Source: RGIG3009 sp045595845 (GTDB taxonomy: Bacteria; Bacillota; Clostridia; Oscillospirales; Acutalibacteraceae). Taken from it: a DNA stretch of 51,705 nucleotides. How positions within the stretch are numbered: the stretch's first letter is position 1; each line of letters opens with the position of its first letter. Shown here piece after piece: positions 7,748-16,008 of this stretch. The notes under the pieces were generated by a model. The model saw only the letters and a list, made by a program, of their open reading frames with translations. It made no database searches and was not told the origin of the DNA. The DNA lies in the NCBI GenBank assembly GCA_045595845.1, contig JAZOBF010000018.1:1-51705 (forward strand), read 5' to 3'. A program made the position numbers and the translations under genes.

Positions 7748-9238
7748 TTACACCTGCATTTCCGCAAGAATCTCTTTGAGTTCTTGTTCATCGGATTCAT
7801 CGTAATGGCCCGCCTCAATGCGCTCGAGCCATTTGGTTTTTTCGTTTTGCAGTTTTGAGAACAAGCGCGCCTCATATTCACGCACATCTTTAATCGCGAT
7901 ATCGTTGAGATAACCCTTGATAACGGCATATACGATCGCAACCTGGCAACCGACGCGAACGGGGGCGTTGCGTCCCTGTTTGAGCACTTCCACGATGCGT
8001 TCACCGAGTGCTAATCGTGCTTTGGTGTCGGCATCCAGATCGCTGCCGAACTGTGCAAAGGACTGCAGTTCGCGATACTGGGAATACAAAAGTTTCAGTT
8101 CGCCCGATACTTTTTTCATAGCTTTCAACTGTGCGGAACCACCGACACGGCTGACCGAGATACCGGGATTGATGGCGGGCATAATACCCGAATGGAACAA
8201 CTCGGTTTCAAGGAATATCTGACCGTCGGTGATGGAAATCACATTGGTCGGAATATACGCCGACACATCGCCTGCTTGGGTTTCAATAAGAGGCAGGGCG
8301 GTGATGGAGCCGCCGCCGTATTCGGGGGCGACACAGGCGGCACGCTCGAGCAAACGAGAATGCAGATAAAAAACATCGCCGGGATAGGCTTCGCGGCCGG
8401 GCGGGCGGCGAATAAGCAACGACAACGCACGGTAGGCAACGGCGTGTTTGCTTAAATCGTCGTACACAATCAACACATCTTTGCCCTGTTCACGGAAATA
8501 TTCCGCCATGGCACAACCACTGTACGGCGCAATATATTGAAGCGGCGCACTTTCCGCCGCCGTGGCGGAAACCACGATGGTATACGCCATCGCGCCGGTG
8601 CGTGCAAGCTCACCTACCAACGAAGCGACCGACGAACTCTTCTGACCAATCGCCACATAAATGCAGATAACGCCGCTGTCTTTTTGGTTGATGATGGTAT
8701 CAATGGCAATCTCGGTTTTGCCCGTTTGACGGTCACCGATAATCAGTTCGCGCTGACCGCGACCGATTGGAATCATACTGTCAATGGCTTTAATGCCCGT
8801 CTGCAACGGTACACTGACACTCTGCCGCTTAATGATACCGGGAGCTTCGGATTCGAGCGGTCTTTCACCCGCGTATTCAATAGGGCCTTTTCCGTCGATC
8901 GGCTCGCCGAGCGCATTGACCACACGACCGAGCAACCCCTCGCCAACCGGAACGGACAACACTCGTCCCGTACGGTGTACGGTGGATCCTTCTCGGATAT
9001 TGTTGTTATCTGATAAAATGGCGACCGACACGGTTTCGTCTTCCAAGTTCTGAGCAACGCCGAAACTGCCGCCGTCGAATTCCAACAATTCGTTTGCCAT
9101 ACAGTTACGCAAACCATATACACGGGCAATTCCGTCACCGACCAAAATCACTTTACCGGTTTCGGTCATGTCGATGCGTGCTTTGTAGTTTTGTATTTGT
9201 GTCTTGATAATGGTACTGATTTCTTCAGGTCTGTTCAT
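7748..9238 (-). CDS. atpA: F1 ATP synthase alpha subunit
   Basis: A 496-aa non-catalytic nucleotide-binding subunit. The P-loop GDRQTGKT is at 168-175, with LIVYDDLSKHAVAYR and the GISVSRVGGSAQ signature further on. Length is normal. The start overlaps the atpH stop by 4 nt (ATGA), implying translational coupling. Confidence 0.97.
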   Translation of the reverse strand: MNRPEEISTIIKTQIQNYKARIDMTETGKVILVGDGIARVYGLRNCMANELLEFDGGSFGVAQNLEDETVSVAILSDNNNIREGSTVHRTGRVLSVPVGEGLLGRVVNALGEPIDGKGPIEYAGERPLESEAPGIIKRQSVSVPLQTGIKAIDSMIPIGRGQRELIIGDRQTGKTEIAIDTIINQKDSGVICIYVAIGQKSSSVASLVGELARTGAMAYTIVVSATAAESAPLQYIAPYSGCAMAEYFREQGKDVLIVYDDLSKHAVAYRALSLLIRRPPGREAYPGDVFYLHSRLLERAACVAPEYGGGSITALPLIETQAGDVSAYIPTNVISITDGQIFLETELFHSGIMPAINPGISVSRVGGSAQLKAMKKVSGELKLLYSQYRELQSFAQFGSDLDADTKARLALGERIVEVLKQGRNAPVRVGCQVAIVYAVIKGYLNDIAIKDVREYEARLFSKLQNEKTKWLERIEAGHYDESDEQELKEILAEMQV

Positions 9239-9762
9239 CGGATCATCACATCCTTTACATCGTGCAGACGGTGTTTCAAGCTGCCGTCGAAGGTTTTACC
9301 CTCAACCTCAACAATCACACCGCCGTAAAGCGAGCTGTCTGTCGTGTAAACGGCATCAATGCCCTTACCTGTAAGCGACTCCAGTTTGCGACAGAGTGCC
9401 GCTTTCTGCCCCTCGTCAAGCGGGACAGCTGAGGTAACCTGTGCTATCGTGCGATTAGCAAGCGATTGCCGTAGTCGGTTGAATTCTTCAATACAGACCG
9501 GTAACGTGCGGATGTGCCCGTGCTCGCACAACAATTTGATAAACGAAACAATGTGCTCGGGCAGCGTTGAAAATGCCTCATCGATGGCCAACAGGCGTTC
9601 GGCAAGCGGTACGGCCGGTGAAGCTAAAAATACCAGCCAATCCGGTTCGCACTCTACCACGCTTGATACCGTTTCCAGCGCCTCAAAAAAAGCATCGGTG
9701 CATTGTTCTTCCACCGCCAGCATAAACAAGGCGGCGGCGTAATCTTTTTCAGGTCCTGTCAT
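9235..9762 (-). CDS. atpH: F1 ATP synthase delta subunit
   Basis: 175 aa, linking F1 to the b-subunit stalk. It begins YAAALFMLAVEE and has the OSCP/delta C-terminal pattern (VPLDEGQKAALCRKLESLTG and DSSLYGGVIVEVEGKTFDGS). The ATG at 9762 is chosen, 6 nt after AGGTG; a GTG at 9771 overlaps the ribosome site. It overlaps the end of atpF by 14 nt. Confidence 0.93.
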   Translation of the reverse strand: MTGPEKDYAAALFMLAVEEQCTDAFFEALETVSSVVECEPDWLVFLASPAVPLAERLLAIDEAFSTLPEHIVSFIKLLCEHGHIRTLPVCIEEFNRLRQSLANRTIAQVTSAVPLDEGQKAALCRKLESLTGKGIDAVYTTDSSLYGGVIVEVEGKTFDGSLKHRLHDVKDVMIR

Positions 9763-10261
9763 CGTTGTCACCTATACTTTCGATGAAAGACTCCACAAAA
9801 TGCCGATGATCGTCTGCCGACATCTCACGCTCCAGCAATTTTGAGGTGAGAAGTGAAGACACCTCCACGATCTCCCGCTTTATGCCGTCTTGTGCTTTGC
9901 TGCGTGCCAAAGCGGCATCGTTTTCGGCTTGACGCACAATCCCTTCCGCCTTGCGTTTGGCCTCGTCAACGATGTCCCGTTCGCGGTCATGGGCAATTTC
10001 GACGGCGTTCTTGATAAGAGCGTCGGCTTCACGCTTGGCACCTTGTATCTTCGCGTCATACGCTTGCTTCTCCGCCAATGCTTGTTCTTTCGCCTCGCTT
10101 GCTGCCGTGTAATCGTCCTCAATGGCCTTTTGGCGTGCTTTGAGCATGTTCTTTACCGGCTTATACAAGAATTTTTTGACAAGACAGAACAACAGCACCA
10201 AATTGGCAAGCGAAACCAACATTTGCCAAAGGTTAACCGAAATAATGTCTAAGTGTTGCAT
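9749..10261 (-). CDS. atpF: Fo ATP synthase b subunit
   Basis: A 170-aa peripheral stalk subunit. One N-terminal membrane helix (about 11-28, LWQMLVSLANLVLLFCLVKK) is followed by a long charged, Ala/Lys/Glu-rich coiled coil that ends close to the C-terminus. There is only one b-type gene, as expected for non-photosynthetic bacteria. The ribosome site is weak (GGAAG about 15 nt upstream). Confidence 0.93.
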   Translation of the reverse strand: MQHLDIISVNLWQMLVSLANLVLLFCLVKKFLYKPVKNMLKARQKAIEDDYTAASEAKEQALAEKQAYDAKIQGAKREADALIKNAVEIAHDRERDIVDEAKRKAEGIVRQAENDAALARSKAQDGIKREIVEVSSLLTSKLLEREMSADDHRHFVESFIESIGDNDDRT

Positions 10262-10287
10262 ACTGTTCTCACTACTTCCGGCGAAAA

Positions 10288-10575
10288 TTACAGACCAGCC
10301 ATGGTTTTGACTAAAATGTTGACAAGAAGGTTAGGCGCCACGAAAATGAGCAGGATGGCGATAACCAACGCATACAGACCGGTGGTTTCCGCAATGGCGC
10401 AACCCATCAGCATGGTGGTCGTTACCGATCCTTTGCTTTCAGGTTGGCGAGCGATCGCTTCACAAGCACTGGCAACGGCATTGCCTTCACCGATACCGGG
10501 GCCGATACCGGCGATCATGGCAGTGCCTGCACCAAGTGCACAACATCCTAAAATAATACCGATTGCGATTTCCAT
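10288..10575 (-). CDS. atpE: Fo ATP synthase c subunit, predicted Na+ type
   Basis: A 95-aa rotor-ring subunit with two membrane helices around the conserved ARQPE loop (42-46). Helix 1 has GPGIGEG with Glu30. Helix 2 has AIAETTGLY with Glu63, Thr64 and Tyr68. In Ilyobacter-type Na+ rings the matching residues are Gln32, Glu65, Ser66 and Tyr70. A Glu at the Gln32 position matches the two-carboxylate Na+ rotor described in Fusobacterium nucleatum. Na+ coupling is therefore predicted, not shown. The ATG at 10575 is chosen because GGAGG lies 9 nt before it; that GGAGG overlaps codons 2-3 of a start five codons further upstream. Confidence 0.93.
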   Translation of the reverse strand: MEIAIGIILGCCALGAGTAMIAGIGPGIGEGNAVASACEAIARQPESKGSVTTTMLMGCAIAETTGLYALVIAILLIFVAPNLLVNILVKTMAGL

Positions 10576-10594
10576 AAGTGTTTCCTCCATTTGT

Positions 10595-11497
10595 TTACTT
10601 ATTTACAGCCGCTTTTTTCGCGGCTTTTTTTGCTTTTCGTTTTTCGTATTCATCGAGGGGAAATCCGCCCGACACATACATCATGGTGAGCATGGCAAAG
10701 ATAAATGCCTGCAAACAACCGCTGAACAAGTCAAAGTACACGGACAGAACCGCCGGAATGCCGATTTGGAACAACGGAATATCCGCTAAAAATGCCGGCA
10801 ACCAGCTAAGTAGCATGGACGACAGCCCGCCGAGCGCCGAGGCAAGCAACACCGAAATGACCGTGCCGGACAACACATTACCGTAATGACGAAACGCCAT
10901 CGATACGGGAGTGGCAAACTCGCTGATCATGTTAATGGGAGCAAGCAAGGCAACAGGTTCCGCAAACCCTTTGAGATAGTAAAGCGGACCGGCCTTCAGT
11001 TTATAGTAGGTAATGAGAATAAAAACCAAAACCGCCCAGCCGCCGACGATGTTGATATCCGAGGTCGGCGGATACAACCCGAACAGCGACAACAGACTGG
11101 AACACGCCGATAATCCCATAATGGCGATAATGAACGGGCCGAATCCTTTGAAATATTCGCCCATGTTTTCATGCACCATGCCATCCACTTTTTCAACGAT
11201 CAATTCGGCGAAATGTTGGCGCTTGAGGGTAATATGTTCACGCAGTCCGTGGGTGAGGTACAGACACGCACCCAAAATAATCACCAGTACCAACGCGGAA
11301 TTTATCTGGGATTCCGTAACGGGAAAATCCTGTATCGGCATCGGAATTGTGAAGAAAATCCGCGCGCCGGTAAGTGTGATACCTTCCGATGCGGGTTTTG
11401 TCAATACCTGTAAAACGATGCCGCAAAGAAGCGGCACAATCATCATCAAAACGAACAATGCATCGACAATTTTAAAACCAAGTTTTTGACGGCTCAT
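10595..11497 (-). CDS. atpB: Fo ATP synthase a subunit
   Basis: A 300-aa stator and ion-channel subunit with five to six hydrophobic segments. The essential Arg is Arg203 in SMAFRHYGNVLSG, matching the family's SLxxRLxGN motif. The Lys/Ala-rich C-terminal tail (KRKAKKAAKKAA) is unusual for the family but lies after the last helix. The start follows AGGAGG by 8 nt. Confidence 0.94.
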   Translation of the reverse strand: MSRQKLGFKIVDALFVLMMIVPLLCGIVLQVLTKPASEGITLTGARIFFTIPMPIQDFPVTESQINSALVLVIILGACLYLTHGLREHITLKRQHFAELIVEKVDGMVHENMGEYFKGFGPFIIAIMGLSACSSLLSLFGLYPPTSDINIVGGWAVLVFILITYYKLKAGPLYYLKGFAEPVALLAPINMISEFATPVSMAFRHYGNVLSGTVISVLLASALGGLSSMLLSWLPAFLADIPLFQIGIPAVLSVYFDLFSGCLQAFIFAMLTMMYVSGGFPLDEYEKRKAKKAAKKAAVNK

Positions 11498-11513
11498 GCC
11501 GCTTTCCTCCTTT

Positions 11514-11894
11514 TTATTGTTTGTTCAACAACGGACGAAACGCGATAGCAAGGCGTGGAAACAGATACGGAATCACCAATGCTACGGTATTAAAAACCGC
11601 CAGCAGATACCCCACAATTGCCACGGCAAATAACATCAGCGTGCGCAGCCGCTGTGATACCTTCATAAAATCACGGGCATCTTTTTCTTCCTTACCCAGT
11701 GCGTTTTGCACCGTGATACCAAGCAACAAGAAATTCCCAACCGAGGCAATCAGCCCCAGCAAATTACCGAGCAAGACGGTATAGTCCCACTTGCCTATAA
11801 CGAGAAACACGGCTTGCATCAACATACTGCACAGCAGGGAAAATATCGCAATATACACGGTTTCTTTTTTTACGGTAGGATCCAATTTTGTCAT
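11514..11894 (-). CDS. atpI: ATP synthase-associated membrane protein (AtpI-like)
   Basis: 126 aa with four hydrophobic segments (about 14-35, 40-60, 82-100 and 102-120), placed directly before atpB as AtpI usually is. AtpI helps c-ring assembly in several bacteria. The sequence is divergent, so the name rests mainly on position and topology. The start used is the ATG before TKLDPTVKKE. It begins 16 nt after the FliB-like gene, so no separate atp promoter fits upstream. Confidence 0.7.
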   Translation of the reverse strand: MTKLDPTVKKETVYIAIFSLLCSMLMQAVFLVIGKWDYTVLLGNLLGLIASVGNFLLLGITVQNALGKEEKDARDFMKVSQRLRTLMLFAVAIVGYLLAVFNTVALVIPYLFPRLAIAFRPLLNKQ

Positions 11895-11910
11895 ACGATA
11901 ACCCGCCTTT

Positions 11911-12690
11911 TTACAGTATAGTATTTTGCACAAAGTTCATTACCATACCGAGATTTTCGTCCGAATACTCAATCTCGGCAGAATACAAACGGCAGATTTC
12001 GCAAAGTTCGTCAAAATCCGCGTGGATTGCTTGCGATATGGTCAAGATAACCGACGCCGCATGGTGGGCAAACGCCGCATGGTCGTGGCGGAACATAAAA
12101 TACGCCGTCAGGCGTTCCCACACCGCATCCCGTTGTTTTGTGAAAGCGGAACAAGCGGCAAGAGCATCGAGATACGCATCCCAGGCAGTGTCCATACGCT
12201 CCAAAGGACGATACATAGCCGCCCATTCGGCAGGTGAGCGAGACGATGCGGCAGACGGTACAACGGTATCCACCGCTACACTCTCCCCTGTTTCGGCATT
12301 GATAAATCGAGTAGAAGACGCGAGAATCAAACGGCACGCTTCTTCACAGCACATGCCGATTCCCAGGCGCAAGTCATCCTCAATATAGGTGCGAAAACGG
12401 GGGTGGTCCGTGCAAATATCACATAACGCCTCTTTGCCGAGTGTAAGCACGATATCGCACAATCCTTGCTCGTTTAAAAATACACACCGCGCGTCCGCCG
12501 TTAAGCGAAAACAGGGTTGCGTTTCATGTATGATGCCGTCCTGCAAACGTTTGCCAAAACTGCCGTCAACCGCTGTATACAGCCCATAGGTATCACGATC
12601 AATATCAATTTCCCAACCGATACAACAGTTGTGACGGCAACGGTCGGCGATACAATGAAAATCGCGATAATAGTCGGGAATGATGGTCAT
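11911..12690 (-). CDS. Cys-rich FliB-like protein (putative lysine-N-methylase family)
   Basis: 259 aa. The N-terminus has PDYYRDFHCIADRCRHNCC (Cys13, 18, 22, 23), then CVFLNEQGLCDI, LCDICTDHPRF and GMCCEEACRLI. This matches the family usually labelled flagellin lysine-N-methylase (FliB) in Clostridia; the Cys pattern suggests a bound metal or Fe-S centre. No flagellar gene is in the window, so a flagellin substrate is doubtful and the true target unknown. Its start overlaps the ktrA stop by 4 nt and it directly precedes the atp genes, so it is embedded in that operon. Confidence 0.7.
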   Translation of the reverse strand: MTIIPDYYRDFHCIADRCRHNCCIGWEIDIDRDTYGLYTAVDGSFGKRLQDGIIHETQPCFRLTADARCVFLNEQGLCDIVLTLGKEALCDICTDHPRFRTYIEDDLRLGIGMCCEEACRLILASSTRFINAETGESVAVDTVVPSAASSRSPAEWAAMYRPLERMDTAWDAYLDALAACSAFTKQRDAVWERLTAYFMFRHDHAAFAHHAASVILTISQAIHADFDELCEICRLYSAEIEYSDENLGMVMNFVQNTIL

Positions 12691-13343
12691 GAGCGTTCGG
12701 TTTTTTTGGTTAAGGTGCGGATGCTGTCATCATCACCCAGTACCAAAACATGGTCGGTATCGGCAAACCGATGTGTCATCGTAACCAGTTGGAGATCACC
12801 GTCAGCACGCACCGCCAAAATGTTCACACCATGGACACGGCGAATATCCAGTTCCGGAATGGTTTTGCCTACCCATGCCTTGGGTACCGCGGTTTCATAC
12901 ACGGCGATGTGTTCGGAAAGTTTATAGTAATCATATAAATTCCGACCGCTGTACTGCACGGCAAGTTTGTACGCGAGATCCTTTTCGGGATACACCACCG
13001 CATCCGCACCGTTGCGTAGCAGGAATTTCTCTTGAATTTTGGTGCTTGCTTTGCTGATGACCGTCTTCGCACCCAAATCCTTGAGAAGACTGGTAACCTC
13101 CAGACTGCTCTGGAAATCGCTGCCGATGCAAACAAAACACATATCAAAACTGTTTACCGACAGACTTTTTAGCACCTCTTCGTTTTTGCAATCTGCAATC
13201 TTTGCAAGCGAAACCTCCCCGCTCATGCGGTTAATGATTTCTTCATTCTGGTCGACGATCATCACATCGTTACCGAGTTCAGTTAGTTTGCGGCTCAAAT
13301 GCTGGCCGAAACGCCCCATACCGATTACTAAAAAGTTTTTCAT
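12687..13343 (-). CDS. ktrA: K+ uptake regulatory subunit KtrA (RCK/TrkA-type)
   Basis: A 218-aa cytoplasmic gating ring protein of the Ktr K+ system. The N-terminal Rossmann RCK_N domain carries GMGRFGQHL (about 8-16) and an acidic strand end (VDQNEE) for nucleotide binding. The C-terminal RCK_C domain (about 140-215) is the usual c-di-AMP site in Firmicutes homologs. The ATG at 13343 is chosen because GAGGTG lies 6 nt before it. It is 10 nt after ktrB. Confidence 0.92.
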   Translation of the reverse strand: MKNFLVIGMGRFGQHLSRKLTELGNDVMIVDQNEEIINRMSGEVSLAKIADCKNEEVLKSLSVNSFDMCFVCIGSDFQSSLEVTSLLKDLGAKTVISKASTKIQEKFLLRNGADAVVYPEKDLAYKLAVQYSGRNLYDYYKLSEHIAVYETAVPKAWVGKTIPELDIRRVHGVNILAVRADGDLQLVTMTHRFADTDHVLVLGDDDSIRTLTKKTERS

Positions 13344-13353
13344 GTTCGTCACC

Positions 13354-14691
13354 TCATCCAACGCCTACTGTTTCTTCAGGCAGCAGAGCAATCTCTTGTT
13401 TTTTGTTTTGCATAAACATCATCGCAAAGGATAAACTGCCGATACGGCCGCTAAACATGAGTAAAATCATCATACATCGGGGAATCACGGTCAATGTGCG
13501 CGTGATCCCGGTCGTCATCCCCACCGTGCCGACCGCCGATGCACATTCAAACACTACATCCATAAATGAAAGTTCGGGTTGTACGATGCTGATCACAAAC
13601 ACGCCCGTTGTGAGTAATGTTAAATAGATTCCCACCACAGACAGTGCATTCACCAGCACCTCCTGCGGCAAGCGTCTGCCGAACACATTGTAACCGGAGC
13701 GGCGGCGCAGATTACTGACCATACAAATAAGCAGAACCGCCACGGTCACGGTTTTGATACCGCCCGCCGTCGAGCCGGGTGAGCCGCCCACAAGCATAAA
13801 TACCACAGAAAGTAGTTTTGATGCCGGGGACAACGCTGCAACATCCACCGCGTTAAAGCCCGCCGTACGAGGTGTTACCGCATCAAAAAAAGCGTGTAAC
13901 ACTTGCATGGGAATTGACAAACCTGCACCTGTGGCGTTACGCTCCAGTAAAAAGAACAACAGTGTACCGAACACCATCAGAACCGCGGTAACGGTCAAAG
14001 CAATTTTGGAGTGCAGACGATATTTTCGGATATGGTGACGATGCTTGATAACATCATCCCACACCACAAACCCGATACCACCGACCGTAATCAGCACCGC
14101 AATGGTGATAAGAAATACAGGGTTGTCCCCCATCGAGACCAGCGAACTGAAGGCACCTTCACTGCCGAGCAAATCAAAACCGGCGTTACAGAACGCGGAA
14201 ATGCTTAAAAACACACCGGTATAGATACCCCGTGAGATACCGAGTTTGGGGATCAAACACGCCGTCAAAACAATGGATCCAATCCCCTCAAAAAGGACGG
14301 TTCCGCTTACGATGCGTTTGGTTAACCGCACCATACCACCAATCTCCGGCAGGTTGAAATTCTCTTTCAAGAGCGTGCGTTCTCTGAGGGAAATGGTACG
14401 GTGTAATGCCAGTGAGAACGCCGTCATCAGCGTCATAAATCCCAAACCACCGATTTGAATCAAGACAAGAATCACCAGTTGACCGAATAGCGACCAATGT
14501 ACATAGGTATCGACCAACACCAATCCCGTTACACATGTCGCAGAGGTAGCGGTAAACAGTGAGGTTAAGAACGGAGTTGACTCACCGCTTTTGGCAGCGA
14601 TGGGTAAACACAGCAGACACGCACCAATCAAAATCAACAGTAAAAAGCCGAATGCAATGCGATGTGGATAAGAAACCGCACGGTGTTTCAT
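13354..14691 (-). CDS. ktrB: K+ uptake membrane subunit KtrB (Trk/HKT family)
   Basis: 445 aa with the fourfold M-P-M repeat. The four pore loops read TSATCVTGL, ISAFCNAGFD, TPRTAGFN and CASAVGTVGMT, each with the filter Gly. In characterised KtrAB systems K+ uptake depends on Na+. The start overlaps the cysK stop (ATGA), with GAGGAT upstream inside cysK. Confidence 0.93.
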   Translation of the reverse strand: MKHRAVSYPHRIAFGFLLLILIGACLLCLPIAAKSGESTPFLTSLFTATSATCVTGLVLVDTYVHWSLFGQLVILVLIQIGGLGFMTLMTAFSLALHRTISLRERTLLKENFNLPEIGGMVRLTKRIVSGTVLFEGIGSIVLTACLIPKLGISRGIYTGVFLSISAFCNAGFDLLGSEGAFSSLVSMGDNPVFLITIAVLITVGGIGFVVWDDVIKHRHHIRKYRLHSKIALTVTAVLMVFGTLLFFLLERNATGAGLSIPMQVLHAFFDAVTPRTAGFNAVDVAALSPASKLLSVVFMLVGGSPGSTAGGIKTVTVAVLLICMVSNLRRRSGYNVFGRRLPQEVLVNALSVVGIYLTLLTTGVFVISIVQPELSFMDVVFECASAVGTVGMTTGITRTLTVIPRCMMILLMFSGRIGSLSFAMMFMQNKKQEIALLPEETVGVG

Positions 14692-15620
14692 TCTTTCACA
14701 TCCTCTTTATACAACGGTGTCGACAGATAGCGGTCACCCGAATCCGGTAATAACACCACAATCGTCTTACCTGCGTTTTCACTCCGCCGTGCAATCTCAT
14801 GCGCCGCGTACAAAGCCGCGCCCGACGAAATACCGACTAAAAATCCGTGTGTACGAGCGAATTGCCGCGCCGCCGTATAGGCGTCCGCTTCGCGGACAGG
14901 GACTACTTCATCGTATATAGCCGTGTTTAGGGTATCCGGCACAAAATTGGCACCGATGCCCTGCAAGCCGTGTGCACCCGTCACACCTTTGGATAACAGC
15001 GGAGAGCGTTCCGGTTCCACCGCCACCACCTTGATATCACGGTTTTGAGATTTTAAATACGCACCCACACCGCTTATCGTACCGCCCGTTCCGACACCGG
15101 CAATAAAAATATCGACCGTCCCGTCGGTATCGTTCCATATCTCGGGACCGGTTGTCGCGATATGCGCCGCGGGATTGGCGGGATTGCCGAATTGATCGGG
15201 GATAAAACTGTTCGGAATGGTTGCAGCCAGTTGTTTTGCTTTTTCCACCGCCCCCGCCATACCATCAGAACCGTTGGTCAGTACCAGCTCGGCACCATAC
15301 GCTTGAAGTAACGCTCGGCGCTCGGCACTCATGGTATCGGGCATCGTGAGGATAACGCGATAACCCCGTGCTGCCGCGATAGCCGCCAATCCGATACCGG
15401 TATTACCGCTGGTGGGTTCAATGATCACCGCGTCGGCTTTCAGCAGACCACGCTGTTCGGCATCATCCAGCATAGCAAGAGCAATACGGTCTTTGACGCT
15501 ACCTGCGGGATTAAGAGATTCGAGTTTTGCCAAAATCATGGCGCCCGCATCTTGCAAACCGGACACCTTGATCAAAGGCGTGTTGCCGATAAGCGCCGTG
15601 ATATTCTCATACACCTTCAT
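14688..15620 (-). CDS. cysK: Cysteine synthase (O-acetylserine sulfhydrylase)
   Basis: A 310-aa PLP enzyme making cysteine from O-acetylserine and sulfide. PLP Lys43 is in NPAGSVKDR, the substrate loop PTSGNTG is at 69-75, the phosphate-binding GTGGT lies in the second half, and GISSGAA is near the C-terminus. The start is the ATG at 15620; the Met three codons upstream is a TTG read inside the G-rich ribosome site. It is the promoter-proximal gene of the ktr-atp cluster. Confidence 0.93.
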   Translation of the reverse strand: MKVYENITALIGNTPLIKVSGLQDAGAMILAKLESLNPAGSVKDRIALAMLDDAEQRGLLKADAVIIEPTSGNTGIGLAAIAAARGYRVILTMPDTMSAERRALLQAYGAELVLTNGSDGMAGAVEKAKQLAATIPNSFIPDQFGNPANPAAHIATTGPEIWNDTDGTVDIFIAGVGTGGTISGVGAYLKSQNRDIKVVAVEPERSPLLSKGVTGAHGLQGIGANFVPDTLNTAIYDEVVPVREADAYTAARQFARTHGFLVGISSGAALYAAHEIARRSENAGKTIVVLLPDSGDRYLSTPLYKEDVKE

Positions 15621-15655
15621 GCACCCCAACCCCTTTTACAGTACTTATCTAATCT

Positions 15656-15684
15656 ATTATACTATAAACAGAAGATTTTTTCAA
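15656..15684 (-). promoter_or_regulatory. Promoter of cysK-ktrBA-fliB-like-atp cluster
   Basis: On the minus strand TTGAAA (15684-15679), 17-nt spacer, TATAAT (15661-15656). It is the only strong sigma-A promoter I can see for the minus-strand block down to atpC. A 7-mer TACTGTA (15643-15637) lies between it and the start codon. Confidence 0.75.
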
Positions 15685-15718
15685 GAGAAGAATGGTTTGA
15701 CTTGGCGAGAAAAAACGC

Positions 15719-15747
15719 TTGACTTTTAGAGCCGTCCGTGTTATTAT
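15719..15747 (+). promoter_or_regulatory. Promoter of tRNA-Gly
   Basis: TTGACT (15719-15724), 17-nt spacer, TATTAT (15742-15747), 10 nt before the tRNA. An A-tract precedes the -35 box, as at other stable-RNA promoters here. Confidence 0.75.
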
Positions 15748-15757
15748 TTGTCGGTAT

Positions 15758-15831
15758 GCGGGAGTAATTCAGTGGTAGAATGTCAGCTTCCCAAGCTGAA
15801 TATGCGGGTTCGATTCCCGTCTTCCGCTCCA
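15758..15831 (+). tRNA. tRNA-Gly (CCC anticodon)
   Basis: A 74-nt cloverleaf with encoded CCA. The acceptor stem is GCGGGAG/CTTCCGC, and the anticodon stem-loop TCAGC-TTCCCAA-GCTGA gives CCC. It is a single-gene unit with its own promoter and terminator between the two cysK-like genes. Confidence 0.95.
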
Positions 15832-15833
15832 TG

Positions 15834-15875
15834 AAAAAAGTTCCTTTTGTCAGGTAGACAAAAGGAACTTTTTTC
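15834..15875 (+). terminator. Terminator of tRNA-Gly
   Basis: 18-bp stem AAAAAAGTTCCTTTTGTC / GACAAAAGGAACTTTTTT with a 5-nt loop, starting 3 nt after the tRNA CCA. Confidence 0.9.
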
Positions 15876-15878
15876 AAT

Positions 15879-15906
15879 GGTATCCGTTCCTATCGGAACG
15901 GATACC
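15879..15906. repeat. Perfect 12-bp hairpin after tRNA-Gly terminator
   Basis: GGTATCCGTTCC / GGAACGGATACC with a TATC loop and no T-run. It lies between the tRNA terminator and the cysK2 promoter. It resembles the variable palindromes of the two arrays but lacks their spacer. Function unknown. Confidence 0.6.
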
Positions 15907-15944
15907 GTTAGAGCACCTTGCTTTTTTGAATATTACCGAATAAA

Positions 15945-15973
15945 TTGACATTTTATTCCGCTGTGAGTATACT
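15945..15973 (+). promoter_or_regulatory. Promoter of second cysK-like gene
   Basis: TTGACA (15945-15950), 17-nt spacer, TATACT (15968-15973): one of the strongest promoters in the window. Confidence 0.8.
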
Positions 15974-15987
15974 GTACTAATACAGTA
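15970..15987 (+). promoter_or_regulatory. Operator candidate over the -10 box and start point
   Basis: Perfect 7-bp inverted repeat TACTGTA-CTAA-TACAGTA overlapping the -10 box and likely transcription start, a placement typical of a repressor site. The half-site also occurs once in the leader of the other cysK gene (15637-15643). The regulator is unknown. Confidence 0.5.
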
Positions 15988-16008
15988 GGCAAAGTGAGGC
16001 TTATAACA

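Noticed and set aside
15662..15877. Open frame of 71 aa opposite tRNA-Gly
   Set aside because: Antisense of a tRNA (ERKTGIEPAYSAWEADILPL pattern); no ribosome site and it covers the tRNA terminator.
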